From an uncultured Oscillospiraceae bacterium (GTDB lineage Bacteria > Bacillota > Clostridia > Oscillospirales > Oscillospiraceae): 64,000 nt of DNA. A model generated the notes under the pieces. That model was given only the letters and a program-made list of their open reading frames with translations, did no database searches and was not told where the DNA came from. The stretch is taken from NCBI GenBank assembly GCA_934574095.1, contig CAKTMW010000002.1:1-64000 (forward strand). The letters run 5' to 3'. Position 1 is the first letter of the stretch. Each line of letters begins with the position of its first letter. A program made the position numbers and the translations under genes. Below are positions 51,128 through 60,137 of this stretch, piece after piece.

Positions 51128-53620
51128 ATGAAAGAAAAATTTGTGGTGACAGGCATGACCTGCGCGGCCTGTTCGGCCCACGTGGAAAAGGCGGCGGGCT
51201 CTCTGCCCGGCGTCAACAGCGCGGTGGTGAACCTGATGCTGGGCACCATGATGGTGGACTACGACCCGCAGCAGGTGACGCCGGAGCAGATCATCTCCGC
51301 GGTGGAGAGCGGCGGCTACGGCGCGAAGCGGGCGTCCGACGTGAAGCAGAACGTCCATAAGGAGCAGGACGCGGCGCTGGCGAAAATGCGCCGCCGTCTG
51401 GTGTGGTCCATCGTGTGTCTGGTGCCCCTGTTCTATATCAGCATGGGCCATATGATGGGGCTGCCGCTGCCCGGCTTCCTGACGGCCAGCCACCTGACCC
51501 ACGCCATCTCCCAGCTTGTGTTCTGCGTGCCCATTCTGATCCTGAACCGCAGCTATTTCACCGTGGGCTTCTCCCAACTGTTCCGCCGCAGCCCCAACAT
51601 GGACACGCTGGTGGCGCTGGGCGCCAGCGCCGGGCTGGTGTACAGCCTGATCGAAATGGTGCGCTTGGCGGCGGGACAGGTATCCGGCATGCCGGAGCTG
51701 TACTTCGAGTCGGCGGGCATGATCTGCGCGCTGGTGACGGTGGGCAAATACCTGGAGGAGCGCAGCAAGGGCAAGACCACCGACGCCATTTCCGCCCTGC
51801 TGGCGCTGGCCCCTGACAGCGCCGTGGTGAAGCGGGGCGGCGTGGAAGTCACCGTCCCGGCGGAGGATATCCAGAAGGGCGATATCGTGGTGGTGCGTCA
51901 GGGCGGCAAGATCCCTGTGGACGGCGTGGTGGTGTCCGGCAGCGGCTCGGTGGACGAGTCCGCCATCACCGGCGAGAGCCTGCCGGTGGAGAAAACCGTA
52001 GGCGATACCGTCACCTCCGCCACCGTGAACCAGAGCGGCTATCTGGAGCTGGAGGCCACCCGCGTAGGGGCCGACACCACCCTGTCCCAGATCGTAAAGC
52101 TGATGGAGGAGGCGTCCTCCAGTAAGGCCCCCATCTCCCGCTTGGCGGACAAGATCAGCGGCGTGTTCGTGCCGGTGGTCATGTCCATCGCCCTCATCGC
52201 GGCGCTGCTATGGGCCTTCGTCGGTGGCCAGAGCGTGCAGTTCTGCCTGTCGGTGGGCATCGCCGTGCTGGTGATCTCCTGCCCCTGCGCGCTGGGTCTC
52301 GCCACTCCCGTGGCCATCATGGTGGGCACCGGCAAGGCGGCGGAGAACGGCATTCTTATCAAATCCGCCCAGTCGCTGGAGCTGATGGGCCGGGTCAACA
52401 CTGTGGTGCTGGATAAAACCGGCACCGTCACGGAAGGAAAGCCCCGGCTCACCGACTGCTTCGCCGCCGAGAGCGTCACCGAGGAGGAGCTGCTGTGCGT
52501 GGCGGCCAGCGTGGAGCAGCCCAGCGAGCATCCCCTCAGCCGCGCCGTCACCGAGGCGGCCCAGGAGCGGAGCATCCCCCTGTGCAACGTGACGGACTTC
52601 GCCGCCGTCCCCGGCGGCGGTGTGCATGCCGCCGTACACGGCGAGACCGTGTACGCCGGAAACGCCGACTATATGGGGCGGAACGGCGTCTCCCTCGACG
52701 CCTTTTCCGCCCAGGCGGAGACGTGGGCCAACGACGGCAAGACCGTCCTCTACTTCGCCCAGCAGGGCCGCCTTCTGGGGATGCTGGCGGTGGCCGACAC
52801 CGTGAAGCCCGACAGCGCCGCGGCCATCGCCGCCCTGAAGCGCTCCGGCTGCCGCGTGGTGCTGCTGACCGGCGACAACGCCCAGACCGCCAACGCCATC
52901 GCCCGTCAGGTGGGCGTGGACCAGGTGATCGCCCAGGTACTGCCCCAGGACAAGGCCGCCTGTGTGGAGAAGCTGCAAAAGGACGGCCAGCTGGTGGCCA
53001 TGGTGGGCGACGGCATCAACGACGCCCCGGCGCTGGTGCAGGCGGACGTGGGCCTTGCCATCGGCGCGGGCACCGACATCGCCATCGAATCGGCGGATAT
53101 CGTCCTCATGAAGAGCAGCCTTGCCGACGTGGCCTCCGCCGCCGCCCTCAGCCGCGCCGTGCTGCGGAACATCCGGCAGAATCTGTTCTGGGCCTTCTTT
53201 TATAATAGTGTGGGCATCCCCGTGGCGGCAGGCGTCCTGTATCCGGCCCTGGGCCTGCTGCTGAACCCCATGATCGCCGCCGCCTGTATGTCCCTCAGCA
53301 GCGTGTGCGTGGTGTCCAACGCATTGCGCCTGCGGCTGTGGAAGCCTGAGACCAGACCCGTCCCCAGCGCCGCCGGCACGGCGGCAGAACATATTGCTGA
53401 CAATGAGGAGGAACCGACTATGAAAAAGACCGTTACCATCGAGGGCATGATGTGTGCCCACTGCGTGGCCCATGTGGAAAAGGCCCTGACCGCCCTGCCC
53501 GGCGTGAAGGCCGCCGTTGACCTGACCTCCGGCACCGCCGTGGTGGAGGGCGACGTCACCGACGAGGCCATCCGCGCCGCCGTCACCGACGCGGGCTATA
53601 CCGTGAAGGACATCCGGTAA
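51128..53620 (+). CDS. copA: Copper-exporting P-type ATPase CopA fused to a C-terminal CopZ-like domain
   Basis: An 830-residue P1B-type ATPase. One N-terminal heavy-metal domain has GMTCAAC (Cys12, Cys15). The membrane and catalytic core has TGES (actuator), [11 protein letters not shown] (CPC metal site), DKTGT (phosphorylated Asp), SEHPLSRAV (HP motif) and [10 protein letters not shown] (hinge). The ATPase ends near residue 750. A second metal domain follows ([15 protein letters not shown], Cys776 and Cys779) in the same frame. It exports Cu(I) under CsoR control. GGAGG lies 7 nt before the ATG at 51128. Confidence 0.95.
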   Translation: MKEKFVVTGMTCAACSAHVEKAAGSLPGVNSAVVNLMLGTMMVDYDPQQVTPEQIISAVESGGYGAKRASDVKQNVHKEQDAALAKMRRRLVWSIVCLVPLFYISMGHMMGLPLPGFLTASHLTHAISQLVFCVPILILNRSYFTVGFSQLFRRSPNMDTLVALGASAGLVYSLIEMVRLAAGQVSGMPELYFESAGMICALVTVGKYLEERSKGKTTDAISALLALAPDSAVVKRGGVEVTVPAEDIQKGDIVVVRQGGKIPVDGVVVSGSGSVDESAITGESLPVEKTVGDTVTSATVNQSGYLELEATRVGADTTLSQIVKLMEEASSSKAPISRLADKISGVFVPVVMSIALIAALLWAFVGGQSVQFCLSVGIAVLVISCPCALGLATPVAIMVGTGKAAENGILIKSAQSLELMGRVNTVVLDKTGTVTEGKPRLTDCFAAESVTEEELLCVAASVEQPSEHPLSRAVTEAAQERSIPLCNVTDFAAVPGGGVHAAVHGETVYAGNADYMGRNGVSLDAFSAQAETWANDGKTVLYFAQQGRLLGMLAVADTVKPDSAAAIAALKRSGCRVVLLTGDNAQTANAIARQVGVDQVIAQVLPQDKAACVEKLQKDGQLVAMVGDGINDAPALVQADVGLAIGAGTDIAIESADIVLMKSSLADVASAAALSRAVLRNIRQNLFWAFFYNSVGIPVAAGVLYPALGLLLNPMIAAACMSLSSVCVVSNALRLRLWKPETRPVPSAAGTAAEHIADNEEEPTMKKTVTIEGMMCAHCVAHVEKALTALPGVKAAVDLTSGTAVVEGDVTDEAIRAAVTDAGYTVKDIR
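53420..53620 (+). CDS. copZ: Internal start: free-standing CopZ-like copper chaperone (66 residues)
   Basis: ATG 53420 is codon 765 of the copA frame and is preceded by GAGGAGG (53405-53411) at 8-nt spacing, a full ribosome-binding site inside the coding sequence. The product [15 protein letters not shown]...KDIR is a complete ferredoxin-like heavy-metal domain of the usual CopZ length. It probably descends from a separate copZ gene joined to copA by loss of a stop; the free protein may still be made. That it is made is inference. Confidence 0.55.
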   Translation: MKKTVTIEGMMCAHCVAHVEKALTALPGVKAAVDLTSGTAVVEGDVTDEAIRAAVTDAGYTVKDIR

Positions 53621-53676
53621 AACCGAGCGCCGCCATGGCGGGCGGCGAATTCTGCGAAGCTTTTTTGGCAGACTGC

Positions 53677-53711
53677 GCCTGGGGTGGGGCAATGCCCCGC
53701 CCCAGGCTTTT
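53677..53711 (+). terminator. Terminator of csoR-copA
   Basis: GCCTGGGGTGGGGC and GCCCCGCCCCAGGC stem with an AAT loop, followed by TTTT. Confidence 0.88.
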
Positions 53712-53789
53712 GCTATTGTGGAAAACTTACAAGGATATTCCGCAAAATTTCTACGTTTTGCACAGAAACATTTTATCTTGTGGTCATCT

Positions 53790-53827
53790 AAGGCCGAGGC
53801 ACAACATCTTGTGCCCCGGCCTTTTTT
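53790..53827 (+). terminator. Second terminator without an upstream gene
   Basis: AAGGCCGAGGCACAA and TTGTGCCCCGGCCTT stem with a CATC loop and six Ts. The 80 bp before it have no ORF; this could be the end of a small RNA. Confidence 0.8.
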
Positions 53828-53928
53828 GCACTTTCAGAAGTCAAACAGTCGTTTTATTCACTCTATCCAATCAGGAAAATGCTGGAAAAATGTGTGTCGA
53901 ACCCCTGTTTTTATCGGAAAATTTCTCC

Positions 53929-53957
53929 TTGCAATCCCCAGGGGATTTATGTATACT
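53929..53957 (+). promoter_or_regulatory. Promoter of the dcw cluster (mraZ)
   Basis: TTGCAA (53929-53934), 17 bp, TATACT (53952-53957). Between it and mraZ are GTGG-starting repeats (53968, 53977 and 54001), which could be MraZ boxes; the spacing is not textbook. Confidence 0.7.
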
Positions 53958-54049
53958 TGAAAGCGTAGTGGTGAATTGTGGGGGAAGTGCCCCTATTTGT
54001 GGTGGAGAATCCCACAGTTTCCCCATTTCGGCCATGGGAGGTGAGGAAC

Positions 54050-54466
54050 ATGACAGGTCAATACGCGCACAGTATCGACGCCAAGGGCCGTCTGTTCATC
54101 CCCGCCAAGCTCCGCGAAGAGCTGGGCGGCACCTTCCACGTGATGCTGGGCCAGGACGGGTGCCTTTCCGTGTACTCCGACGACAACTGGAACGCCATTC
54201 TGGACCGGCTGAAGACCATGAGCTTCAGCAAGGTGAAGACCCTGCGGACCATGTTCGCCCTGGCGGCCGACTGCGAGCCGGACGCCCAGGGGCGCATCCT
54301 GCTGCCCCAGAAGCTGCGGCAGCTGGCCCATCTGGAGAAGGACGTGGTCATCATCGGTATGTTCGACCGGGCTGAGATATGGAACGCCCAGCGCTGGGCC
54401 GAGATCGAGGAGGCCGCCCTCAGCGACGGGTCGCTGGAGGAGGCTATGGAGGAGCTGGGACTGTGA
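54050..54466 (+). CDS. mraZ: Transcriptional regulator MraZ
   Basis: A 138-residue double AbrB-fold regulator that represses the division/cell-wall cluster. Both halves have the family motif: SIDAKGRLFIPAKLREELG (residues 8-26) and EPDAQGRILLPQKLRQLA (about 76-93). GGGAGGTGA precedes the ATG. First gene of the dcw cluster, overlapping rsmH if the GTG start of that gene is used. Confidence 0.95.
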   Translation: MTGQYAHSIDAKGRLFIPAKLREELGGTFHVMLGQDGCLSVYSDDNWNAILDRLKTMSFSKVKTLRTMFALAADCEPDAQGRILLPQKLRQLAHLEKDVVIIGMFDRAEIWNAQRWAEIEEAALSDGSLEEAMEELGL

Positions 54467-55431
54467 CCATGGAGCTGCACCACAACGTCCAGGAGGACCT
54501 GGACTACGGCCACCGGCCGGTACTGCTGGCGGAATGTCTGGACGCGCTCTGCATCCGGCCCGACGGTGTGTACGTGGACGGTACGCTGGGCCGGGCGGGC
54601 CACTCGCTGGAGATCGCCAAACGCCTGACCACCGGCCGTCTCATCGGCATCGACCGGGACGAGACCGCCATCACCGCCGCCCAGGAGCGGCTGCGGGACT
54701 ATCTGGATCATGTGACGCTGGTGCACAGCAATTTTGAGCGCATCGGCGAGATATTGGAGGAGCTGCACATCCCCGGCGCGGACGGTATGCTGTTCGATCT
54801 GGGCGTGTCCTCTCCCCAGCTGGACGACGCGGCGCGGGGCTTCAGCTATATGCACGACGCGCCCCTGGATATGCGGATGGACCGCACGGCGGCGCTGGAC
54901 GCCCGCCAGGTGGTGAACCTGTGGTCCTATGAGGAGCTGCGGCGCATCCTGTACGATTTCGGCGAGGAGCGCTACGCCCCCGCCATTGCCAAAGCCATCT
55001 GCCGGACGCGGGAGACCGCGCCCATCGAGACCACTCTGCAATTGGTGGACGTCATCAAGTCCGCCATGCCCCCCCAGGCGCTGCGGGAGAAGCAGCACCC
55101 CGCCAAGCGGAGCTTTCAGGCCATCCGCATCGCCGTCAACGGCGAACTGGACGCCCTGCCCCCCATGCTGAACGCCGGGTGCGCGCACCTGAATCCGGGC
55201 GGACGGCTGGCGGTGATCTCCTTCCACTCGCTGGAGGACCGCATCATCAAGAAGACCATGCAGGAGCTGGCCACCGGCTGCACCTGCCCCCCCAATTTTC
55301 CCGTGTGCGTATGCGGGAAGAAACCGAAAATGAAGCTCGTCTCCCGCAAGCCCATTGTACCGGGCGAGGCGGAGCTTGCCGGAAATCCCCGCGCCCGCAG
55401 CGCCAAGCTCCGGGTGGCGGAGAAGCTGTGA
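54463..55431 (+). CDS. rsmH: 16S rRNA (cytosine(1402)-N(4))-methyltransferase RsmH (MraW)
   Basis: A 322-residue methyltransferase acting on the ribosomal P site. It shows HRPVLLAECLDAL, VDGTLGRAGHSLEIAKRL (SAM-binding region), DGMLFDLGVSSPQLDDAARGFS and VISFHSLEDRIIKKTM. The GTG at 54463 overlaps the mraZ stop (GTGA) and has GGAGGAG at 8-nt spacing; the ATG at 54469 is the alternative, with 14-nt spacing. About 40 residues near the C-terminus carry Cys (CTCPPNFPVCVCG), typical of clostridial RsmH. Confidence 0.95.
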   Translation: MTMELHHNVQEDLDYGHRPVLLAECLDALCIRPDGVYVDGTLGRAGHSLEIAKRLTTGRLIGIDRDETAITAAQERLRDYLDHVTLVHSNFERIGEILEELHIPGADGMLFDLGVSSPQLDDAARGFSYMHDAPLDMRMDRTAALDARQVVNLWSYEELRRILYDFGEERYAPAIAKAICRTRETAPIETTLQLVDVIKSAMPPQALREKQHPAKRSFQAIRIAVNGELDALPPMLNAGCAHLNPGGRLAVISFHSLEDRIIKKTMQELATGCTCPPNFPVCVCGKKPKMKLVSRKPIVPGEAELAGNPRARSAKLRVAEKL

Positions 55432-55435
55432 ATCT

Positions 55436-55549
55436 GTCATTCCGATCCAGTGCGCACACTGGCGTGGGAATCCGTTCCTTTTCTGCTCTGTCTCGCATTA
55501 GGAGAAACGGATTGCCACGGCCAGTCTGAGGACTGGCCTCGCAATGACA
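55436..55549. repeat. GTCATT...AATGAC repeat, copy 1
   Basis: Inverted ends GTCATTCCGATCCAGT and ACTGGCCTCGCAATGAC enclose GGAATCCGTTCC and AACGGATTGCC arms. It sits between rsmH and the ftsL-like gene. A second copy at 62891-63053 is interrupted by another repeat. Confidence 0.75.
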
Positions 55550-55588
55550 AATGAAAGCCAAGCTGCAAAAGAAAGGAAGTCCTTCCCC

Positions 55589-56134
55589 ATGACTGACGAA
55601 CGCCGCCGCAACATGAAAATCGTATATGGCAACCTGGCCTATGACCTGGATACCCTGGTGCGGGAGCGTCAGCTGGAGGAGGCCGGCGCCATGCCGGAGC
55701 GCCGCCAGGCACCGGAGCGTCAGCCCCAGGTGCAGGCCCGCCGCCGTCCCCAGGCCCAGGCCAAGGCCCGTCCCTCCGCGCTGGTGGTGGGCGGCATCGC
55801 GGTGGTGTGCGCCCTGGTGATGGTGCTGCTGCTGGGCTATGTGCAGCTGACCACCGTGTCCAACCACGTGTCCACCATCCAGAAGGACATCGCCTCCCTG
55901 GAGGAGGAGCACGTCTCCCTTCTGACGGAGTACGAAAAGACCTTTGACCTGGCCACCATCAAGGCCGCCGCCGAGGAGGCCGGTATGTCCAAGCCCTCCG
56001 CCGGACAGATCCAGTACATCGACCTGAGCGGCTCCGACACCGCCGTGGTGTACGGCGACGAGCCGGGCGTGGCGGCCAGGGCCGCCGATTCCCTGAAAAA
56101 GGGTGCGCTGTCCCTGTGGGAATATTTCCGCTGA
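55589..56134 (+). CDS. ftsL: FtsL-like cell division protein
   Basis: A 181-residue bitopic protein. A cytosolic N-terminus of about 65 residues rich in Arg/Gln/Pro precedes one membrane helix (about 66-88), and a short coiled coil (NHVSTIQKDIASLEEEHVSLL) follows. This is the layout of FtsL, which with DivIC/FtsB activates septal peptidoglycan synthesis. Sequence identity in this family is low, so the name rests on layout and position between rsmH and the PBP gene. AAAGGAAG precedes the ATG. Confidence 0.75.
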   Translation: MTDERRRNMKIVYGNLAYDLDTLVRERQLEEAGAMPERRQAPERQPQVQARRRPQAQAKARPSALVVGGIAVVCALVMVLLLGYVQLTTVSNHVSTIQKDIASLEEEHVSLLTEYEKTFDLATIKAAAEEAGMSKPSAGQIQYIDLSGSDTAVVYGDEPGVAARAADSLKKGALSLWEYFR

Positions 56135-56159
56135 AAACCCCGTATAGTTGAGTCGAACA

Positions 56160-56196
56160 GCAAGGAGCGAGAAGCCAGATTCTTGCTCCTTGCTTT
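56160..56196 (+). terminator. Attenuator-like hairpin before the PBP gene
   Basis: GCAAGGAGC (56160-56168) and GCTCCTTGC (56185-56193) form a 9-bp stem with a 16-nt loop and three Ts. The left arm contains a ribosome-binding-like AAGGAG. Weak as a terminator; could tune expression within the operon. Confidence 0.45.
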
Positions 56197-56222
56197 GGCC
56201 TTTCCATGAAGGAGTCTTAATT

Positions 56223-58514
56223 ATGCCGCAAAACTACCCCAACGACCGTCAAAACCGCCGGAACCGGCAGAATCCCATGCGGAAGGACGAATCCATCCGC
56301 CGGGCCAACCGGGTCATCCAGAGCCGCACCTTCGTGCTGATGCTCATCATGGGCATCGGTATGTTCGTGGTGCTGTTTTTCAAGCTGTACTCTTTGCAGA
56401 TCACCCGGCATGAGGAGCTGCAATCCAAGGCCGTCAGCCAGCAGACCCGCAGCAGCGTGGTCACCGCCAACCGGGGCACCATCTATGACGCCTCCGGCAA
56501 CATTCTGGCCATCTCCTCCACGGCGGAGACCATCTTCCTCTCCCCCAAGGAGATGAACGACGCCCTGAACGACGCGGAGAACCCCGTGGCCTGGACCAAG
56601 GAGGCGCTGGCGGGCGCTCTGGCGAAAATCCTGGACATCAGCGAGGAGGGCATCCTGAAAAAGATGACCCGCACCGACTCCATGTACGAGGTATTGAAAT
56701 ACCGGGTGGACGAGGACGTGGCCGACCAGGTCCGGAAATACATCAACGACAACAAGGTGAAGGGCGTGTTCCTGACCACCGACGCCAAGCGGTACTATCC
56801 CTACGGCGACCTGGCCGCCCAGGTCATCGGCTTCGTGGGCGTGGACTACACGGGCCTGTTCGGCCTGGAGGCGGAGTACGACAAGGAATTGCAGGGCCAG
56901 TCCGGCCTGGTGGTCACCGCCAAGGCCAACCGGCAGAACGACCTCTTGTACGAATACTCCCAGTACTTCGACCCGGAGAACGGCGACGAATTGCAGGTGA
57001 CGCTGGAGGCCACCGTGCAGTATTATCTGGAAAAGGGCATGAAGGATATGTGCGACGCCTTCTCCCCCGCCAACGGCGCCACCGGCATCGTCATGGACGT
57101 GCGCAACGGCGGCATCCTGGCCATGGCCTCCTTCCCCAACTACGACCTGAACGACTTCTCCACCGTCACCGACAAGACGCTGCTGGAGCGGATGGAGCGG
57201 GAGGAGATCGAGCTGGCGGACGCCCAGCAGCTGCAATGGCGCAACAAGGCGCTGAACGATACCTACGAGCCCGGCTCCACCTTCAAGATACTCACCCTGT
57301 CCGCCGCGCTGGAGGAGGGTCTCATCGATATGAACACCACCGTCAACTGCGGCGGCTCGGTGACCATCTCCGGACAGACCATCCACTGCTCCAACAAGGT
57401 GGGCCACGGCCTGCAAAACCTGGAGCAGTCGGTGGGAAACTCCTGCAACCCGGCGTTCATCTCCTACGGCCTGAAGCTGGGCACGGAGAAATTCTATCAG
57501 TATATGCGCTCCTTCGGCATCATGTCCCCCACCGGCGTGGACCTGGGCGGCGAGGCCACCGGCGTGTTCGCCGCCGACGCCAACTTCACCCAGCTGGACC
57601 TGGCCTGCTACGCCTTCGGCCAGAACTTCACCGTCACGCCCCTGGCGCTGATCGCCGCACAGGCGGCCTGCGTCAACGGCGGATACCTCTATACCCCCCA
57701 CTTCGCCCAGCAGATCACCGACAGCGACGGCAACGTGATCTGGCAGCATGACGATACCCCGGTGCGGCAGGTCATCAGCGAGGAGACCTCCGCCACCGTG
57801 CGGGAGTGCCTGGAATACGTGGTGGCCAGCGGCACCGGCAAGAACGGCCAGGTGGCGGGCTACCGCATCGGCGGCAAGACCGGTACGGCCGATAAGGGCC
57901 AGTCCGGCGACGTGGTGGTGTCCTTCCTGTGCTTCGCCCCGGCGGACGATCCCCAGATCATGATGCTCATCACCATGGATACCCCCAGCCGCTCCACCGG
58001 CACCTACGTGTCCGGCGGCAACATGGTGGCCCCCTACTCCAGCGCCATCATGTCGGAGATCCTGCCCTATCTGGGCATCGAGCCCAGTTACAGCGCCGAG
58101 GAGCTGATGGGCGTGGACACCACCGTGCCCAACGTCATCGGTATGTCGGTGGACGAGGCCAAGGAACGCCTGAAGGAGCGGGGCTTCGCCTGCAAGGTGG
58201 AGGGCGACGGCGAGACCATCACCGACCAGACCCCCGTGGGCGGCGCCATCATCCCCGGCAAATCCACGGTGGTGCTGTATGCCGGAGCGGAGAAACCGGA
58301 TAAAATGTGTAAGGTGCCCTCTCTGGTGGGCCGCAGCGCGGCGGAGGCCAACACCGCCGCCGCCAACGCGGGACTGCTGATTCGCTTCACCGGCACCACC
58401 AGCTCCGAGTCCAGCACCGTTCTGGTGTTTTCTCAGGAGCTGGAGGCCGGGACGGAGGTCCCCGCCGGAACGGTCATCACCGTGCGGCTGGGCGACACCA
58501 CCGTACGGGACTGA
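56223..58514 (+). CDS. PASTA-domain penicillin-binding protein (FtsI/SpoVD type)
   Basis: A 763-residue class B transpeptidase that cross-links septal or spore peptidoglycan. One N-terminal membrane helix (about 38-58), a pedestal domain (RGTIYDASGNILAIS) and the transpeptidase domain with STFK (Ser352), SCN (407-409) and KTGT (Lys552). Two PASTA domains end the protein: VPNVIGMSVDEAKERLKERG and KVPSLVGRSAAEANTAAANAG. PASTA repeats bind muropeptides or beta-lactams. Whether it is the vegetative FtsI or the sporulation SpoVD cannot be told. AAGGAGT precedes the ATG. Confidence 0.93.
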   Translation: MPQNYPNDRQNRRNRQNPMRKDESIRRANRVIQSRTFVLMLIMGIGMFVVLFFKLYSLQITRHEELQSKAVSQQTRSSVVTANRGTIYDASGNILAISSTAETIFLSPKEMNDALNDAENPVAWTKEALAGALAKILDISEEGILKKMTRTDSMYEVLKYRVDEDVADQVRKYINDNKVKGVFLTTDAKRYYPYGDLAAQVIGFVGVDYTGLFGLEAEYDKELQGQSGLVVTAKANRQNDLLYEYSQYFDPENGDELQVTLEATVQYYLEKGMKDMCDAFSPANGATGIVMDVRNGGILAMASFPNYDLNDFSTVTDKTLLERMEREEIELADAQQLQWRNKALNDTYEPGSTFKILTLSAALEEGLIDMNTTVNCGGSVTISGQTIHCSNKVGHGLQNLEQSVGNSCNPAFISYGLKLGTEKFYQYMRSFGIMSPTGVDLGGEATGVFAADANFTQLDLACYAFGQNFTVTPLALIAAQAACVNGGYLYTPHFAQQITDSDGNVIWQHDDTPVRQVISEETSATVRECLEYVVASGTGKNGQVAGYRIGGKTGTADKGQSGDVVVSFLCFAPADDPQIMMLITMDTPSRSTGTYVSGGNMVAPYSSAIMSEILPYLGIEPSYSAEELMGVDTTVPNVIGMSVDEAKERLKERGFACKVEGDGETITDQTPVGGAIIPGKSTVVLYAGAEKPDKMCKVPSLVGRSAAEANTAAANAGLLIRFTGTTSSESSTVLVFSQELEAGTEVPAGTVITVRLGDTTVRD

Positions 58515-58563
58515 TCCCATCACGATACCGCAGTTTTTGCCATATAAACGGCATATTCTCCCA

Positions 58564-58592
58564 TTCCGTTTGCGTTTCCTGCCTGCTATACT
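58564..58592 (+). promoter_or_regulatory. Possible promoter of murE
   Basis: TTCCGT (58564-58569), 17 bp, TATACT (58587-58592). The -35 is poor; an internal promoter of the cluster is plausible because the gap before murE is 131 bp. Confidence 0.4.
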
Positions 58593-58645
58593 GGCAAGTG
58601 GGCGGCTATAACGCCCGCAACAACAACATCAAAGGAGACGATCCT

Positions 58646-60088
58646 ATGCAGCTGAAAGACGTTTTGAAAGGGCTGGACATTCTGTCCGCCGCCGCAGACA
58701 TGACGCAGGAGATCACCGGCGTCAGCTATGACTCCCGCACCACCGCGCCCGGCGACGTGTTCGTGGCCATCAGCGGCGAGGCGGTGGACGGCCACCGCTT
58801 CATCCCCATGGCGGCGGAAAAGGGCGCCGTGTGCGTGGTGTGCGAGCGGGCGCCGGAGGGGGATATCCCCTATGTCCAGGTGGCCAGCTCCCGCAAGGCG
58901 CTGGCCCTGATGGCGGGCAACTGGTTCGACCATCCCGCCAAAGAGATGACCATGATCGGCGTCACCGGAACCAGCGGCAAGACTACCTCCACCTACCTCA
59001 TCAAGAGCATTCTGGAGCAGAAGGCCGGGGCCAAGGTGGGTCTGGTGGGCACCATCCAGAACATGATCGGCCAGGAGGTGCTGCATACCGAGCGCACCAC
59101 GCCGGAGTCCTTCGAGCTGCAAAAGCTGTTCCGGCAGATGTCCGACGCAGGCTGCACCCACGTGGTGATGGAGGTGTCCTCCCACGCGCTGGCTCTGGAC
59201 CGGGTGTACGGCATCCGCTTCGCCGTGGGCATCTTCACCAATCTCAGCCAGGACCATCTGGACTTCCACCACACCATGGAGGAATACTGCGACGCCAAGG
59301 CCATCCTCTTCGACCGCTGCGACGTGGCCATCTACAACGGCGACGACCCGTGGCATGAGCGGATGCTGGCCCACTGTCCCTGCCGCACCTTCCGTTACAG
59401 CGCCAAGGGCGACGCCGACCTGTCCGCCAAGAACATCCGGCTTCACGCGGGCAGCGTGGACTACGACGCACAGGCGGATACCGAGTGGGCCCACGTCCAC
59501 GTGGGCATACCCGCCATCTTTACCGTATATAATACGTTGGACGCCATCTCCGCCTGCTGGAATCTGGGCGTGTCCATCGAGGACTGCGCCGACGCGCTGG
59601 CGAAGAACCACGGCGTCAAGGGCCGCATGGAGATCATCCCCACCCCCGGCAAGAGCTTTACCATCCTCAACGACTACGCCCACAAGCCCGACGCGCTGGA
59701 GAACGTGCTGTCCTCCGTGCGGGGCTTCGCCAAGGGCCGTACCGTGGTGGTGTTCGGCTGCGGCGGTGACCGGGACCGCACCAAGCGCCCCGTTATGGGC
59801 GAGATCGCGGCGCGGCTGGCGGATTTCACCATCGTCACCTCCGACAATCCCCGCACCGAGGAGCCCATGGCCATCATCGACGACATTCTCACCGGCATGA
59901 AGGGCTGCACCGCCTATGCCGTGGAGCCGGACCGGGTGAAGGCCATCCACTACGCCATGGACCACGCCCAGCCGGGCGACGTCATCGTGCTGGCGGGCAA
60001 GGGGCACGAGGACTATCAGGAGATCAACCACCAGCACTTCCCCATGGATGAGCGGGTCATCGTGGCCCAGCACCTGAAGGAAATGTAA
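58646..60088 (+). CDS. murE: UDP-N-acetylmuramoyl-L-alanyl-D-glutamate--2,6-diaminopimelate ligase
   Basis: A 480-residue Mur ligase adding the third residue to the peptidoglycan stem peptide. It has the ATP-binding GVTGTSGKTTSTYLI, the carbamylated-Lys region HTMEEYCDAKAILFD, and TSDNPRTEEP. The DNPR motif (400-403) selects meso-diaminopimelate rather than lysine. AAAGGAG precedes the ATG at 58646. murF, often next, is absent; mraY follows after 49 bp. Confidence 0.96.
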   Translation: MQLKDVLKGLDILSAAADMTQEITGVSYDSRTTAPGDVFVAISGEAVDGHRFIPMAAEKGAVCVVCERAPEGDIPYVQVASSRKALALMAGNWFDHPAKEMTMIGVTGTSGKTTSTYLIKSILEQKAGAKVGLVGTIQNMIGQEVLHTERTTPESFELQKLFRQMSDAGCTHVVMEVSSHALALDRVYGIRFAVGIFTNLSQDHLDFHHTMEEYCDAKAILFDRCDVAIYNGDDPWHERMLAHCPCRTFRYSAKGDADLSAKNIRLHAGSVDYDAQADTEWAHVHVGIPAIFTVYNTLDAISACWNLGVSIEDCADALAKNHGVKGRMEIIPTPGKSFTILNDYAHKPDALENVLSSVRGFAKGRTVVVFGCGGDRDRTKRPVMGEIAARLADFTIVTSDNPRTEEPMAIIDDILTGMKGCTAYAVEPDRVKAIHYAMDHAQPGDVIVLAGKGHEDYQEINHQHFPMDERVIVAQHLKEM

Positions 60089-60137
60089 ACCACAGAAAAC
60101 GCCCCCTCGCAGGGCAAAAAGAAAGAGAGTCGTTCAC

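Noticed and set aside
56217-58523. A 768-codon open frame on the minus strand opposite the PASTA PBP gene
   Set aside because: Shadow frame; the plus strand has SxxK, SxN, KTG and two PASTA domains. No ribosome-binding site or known domain on the minus strand.
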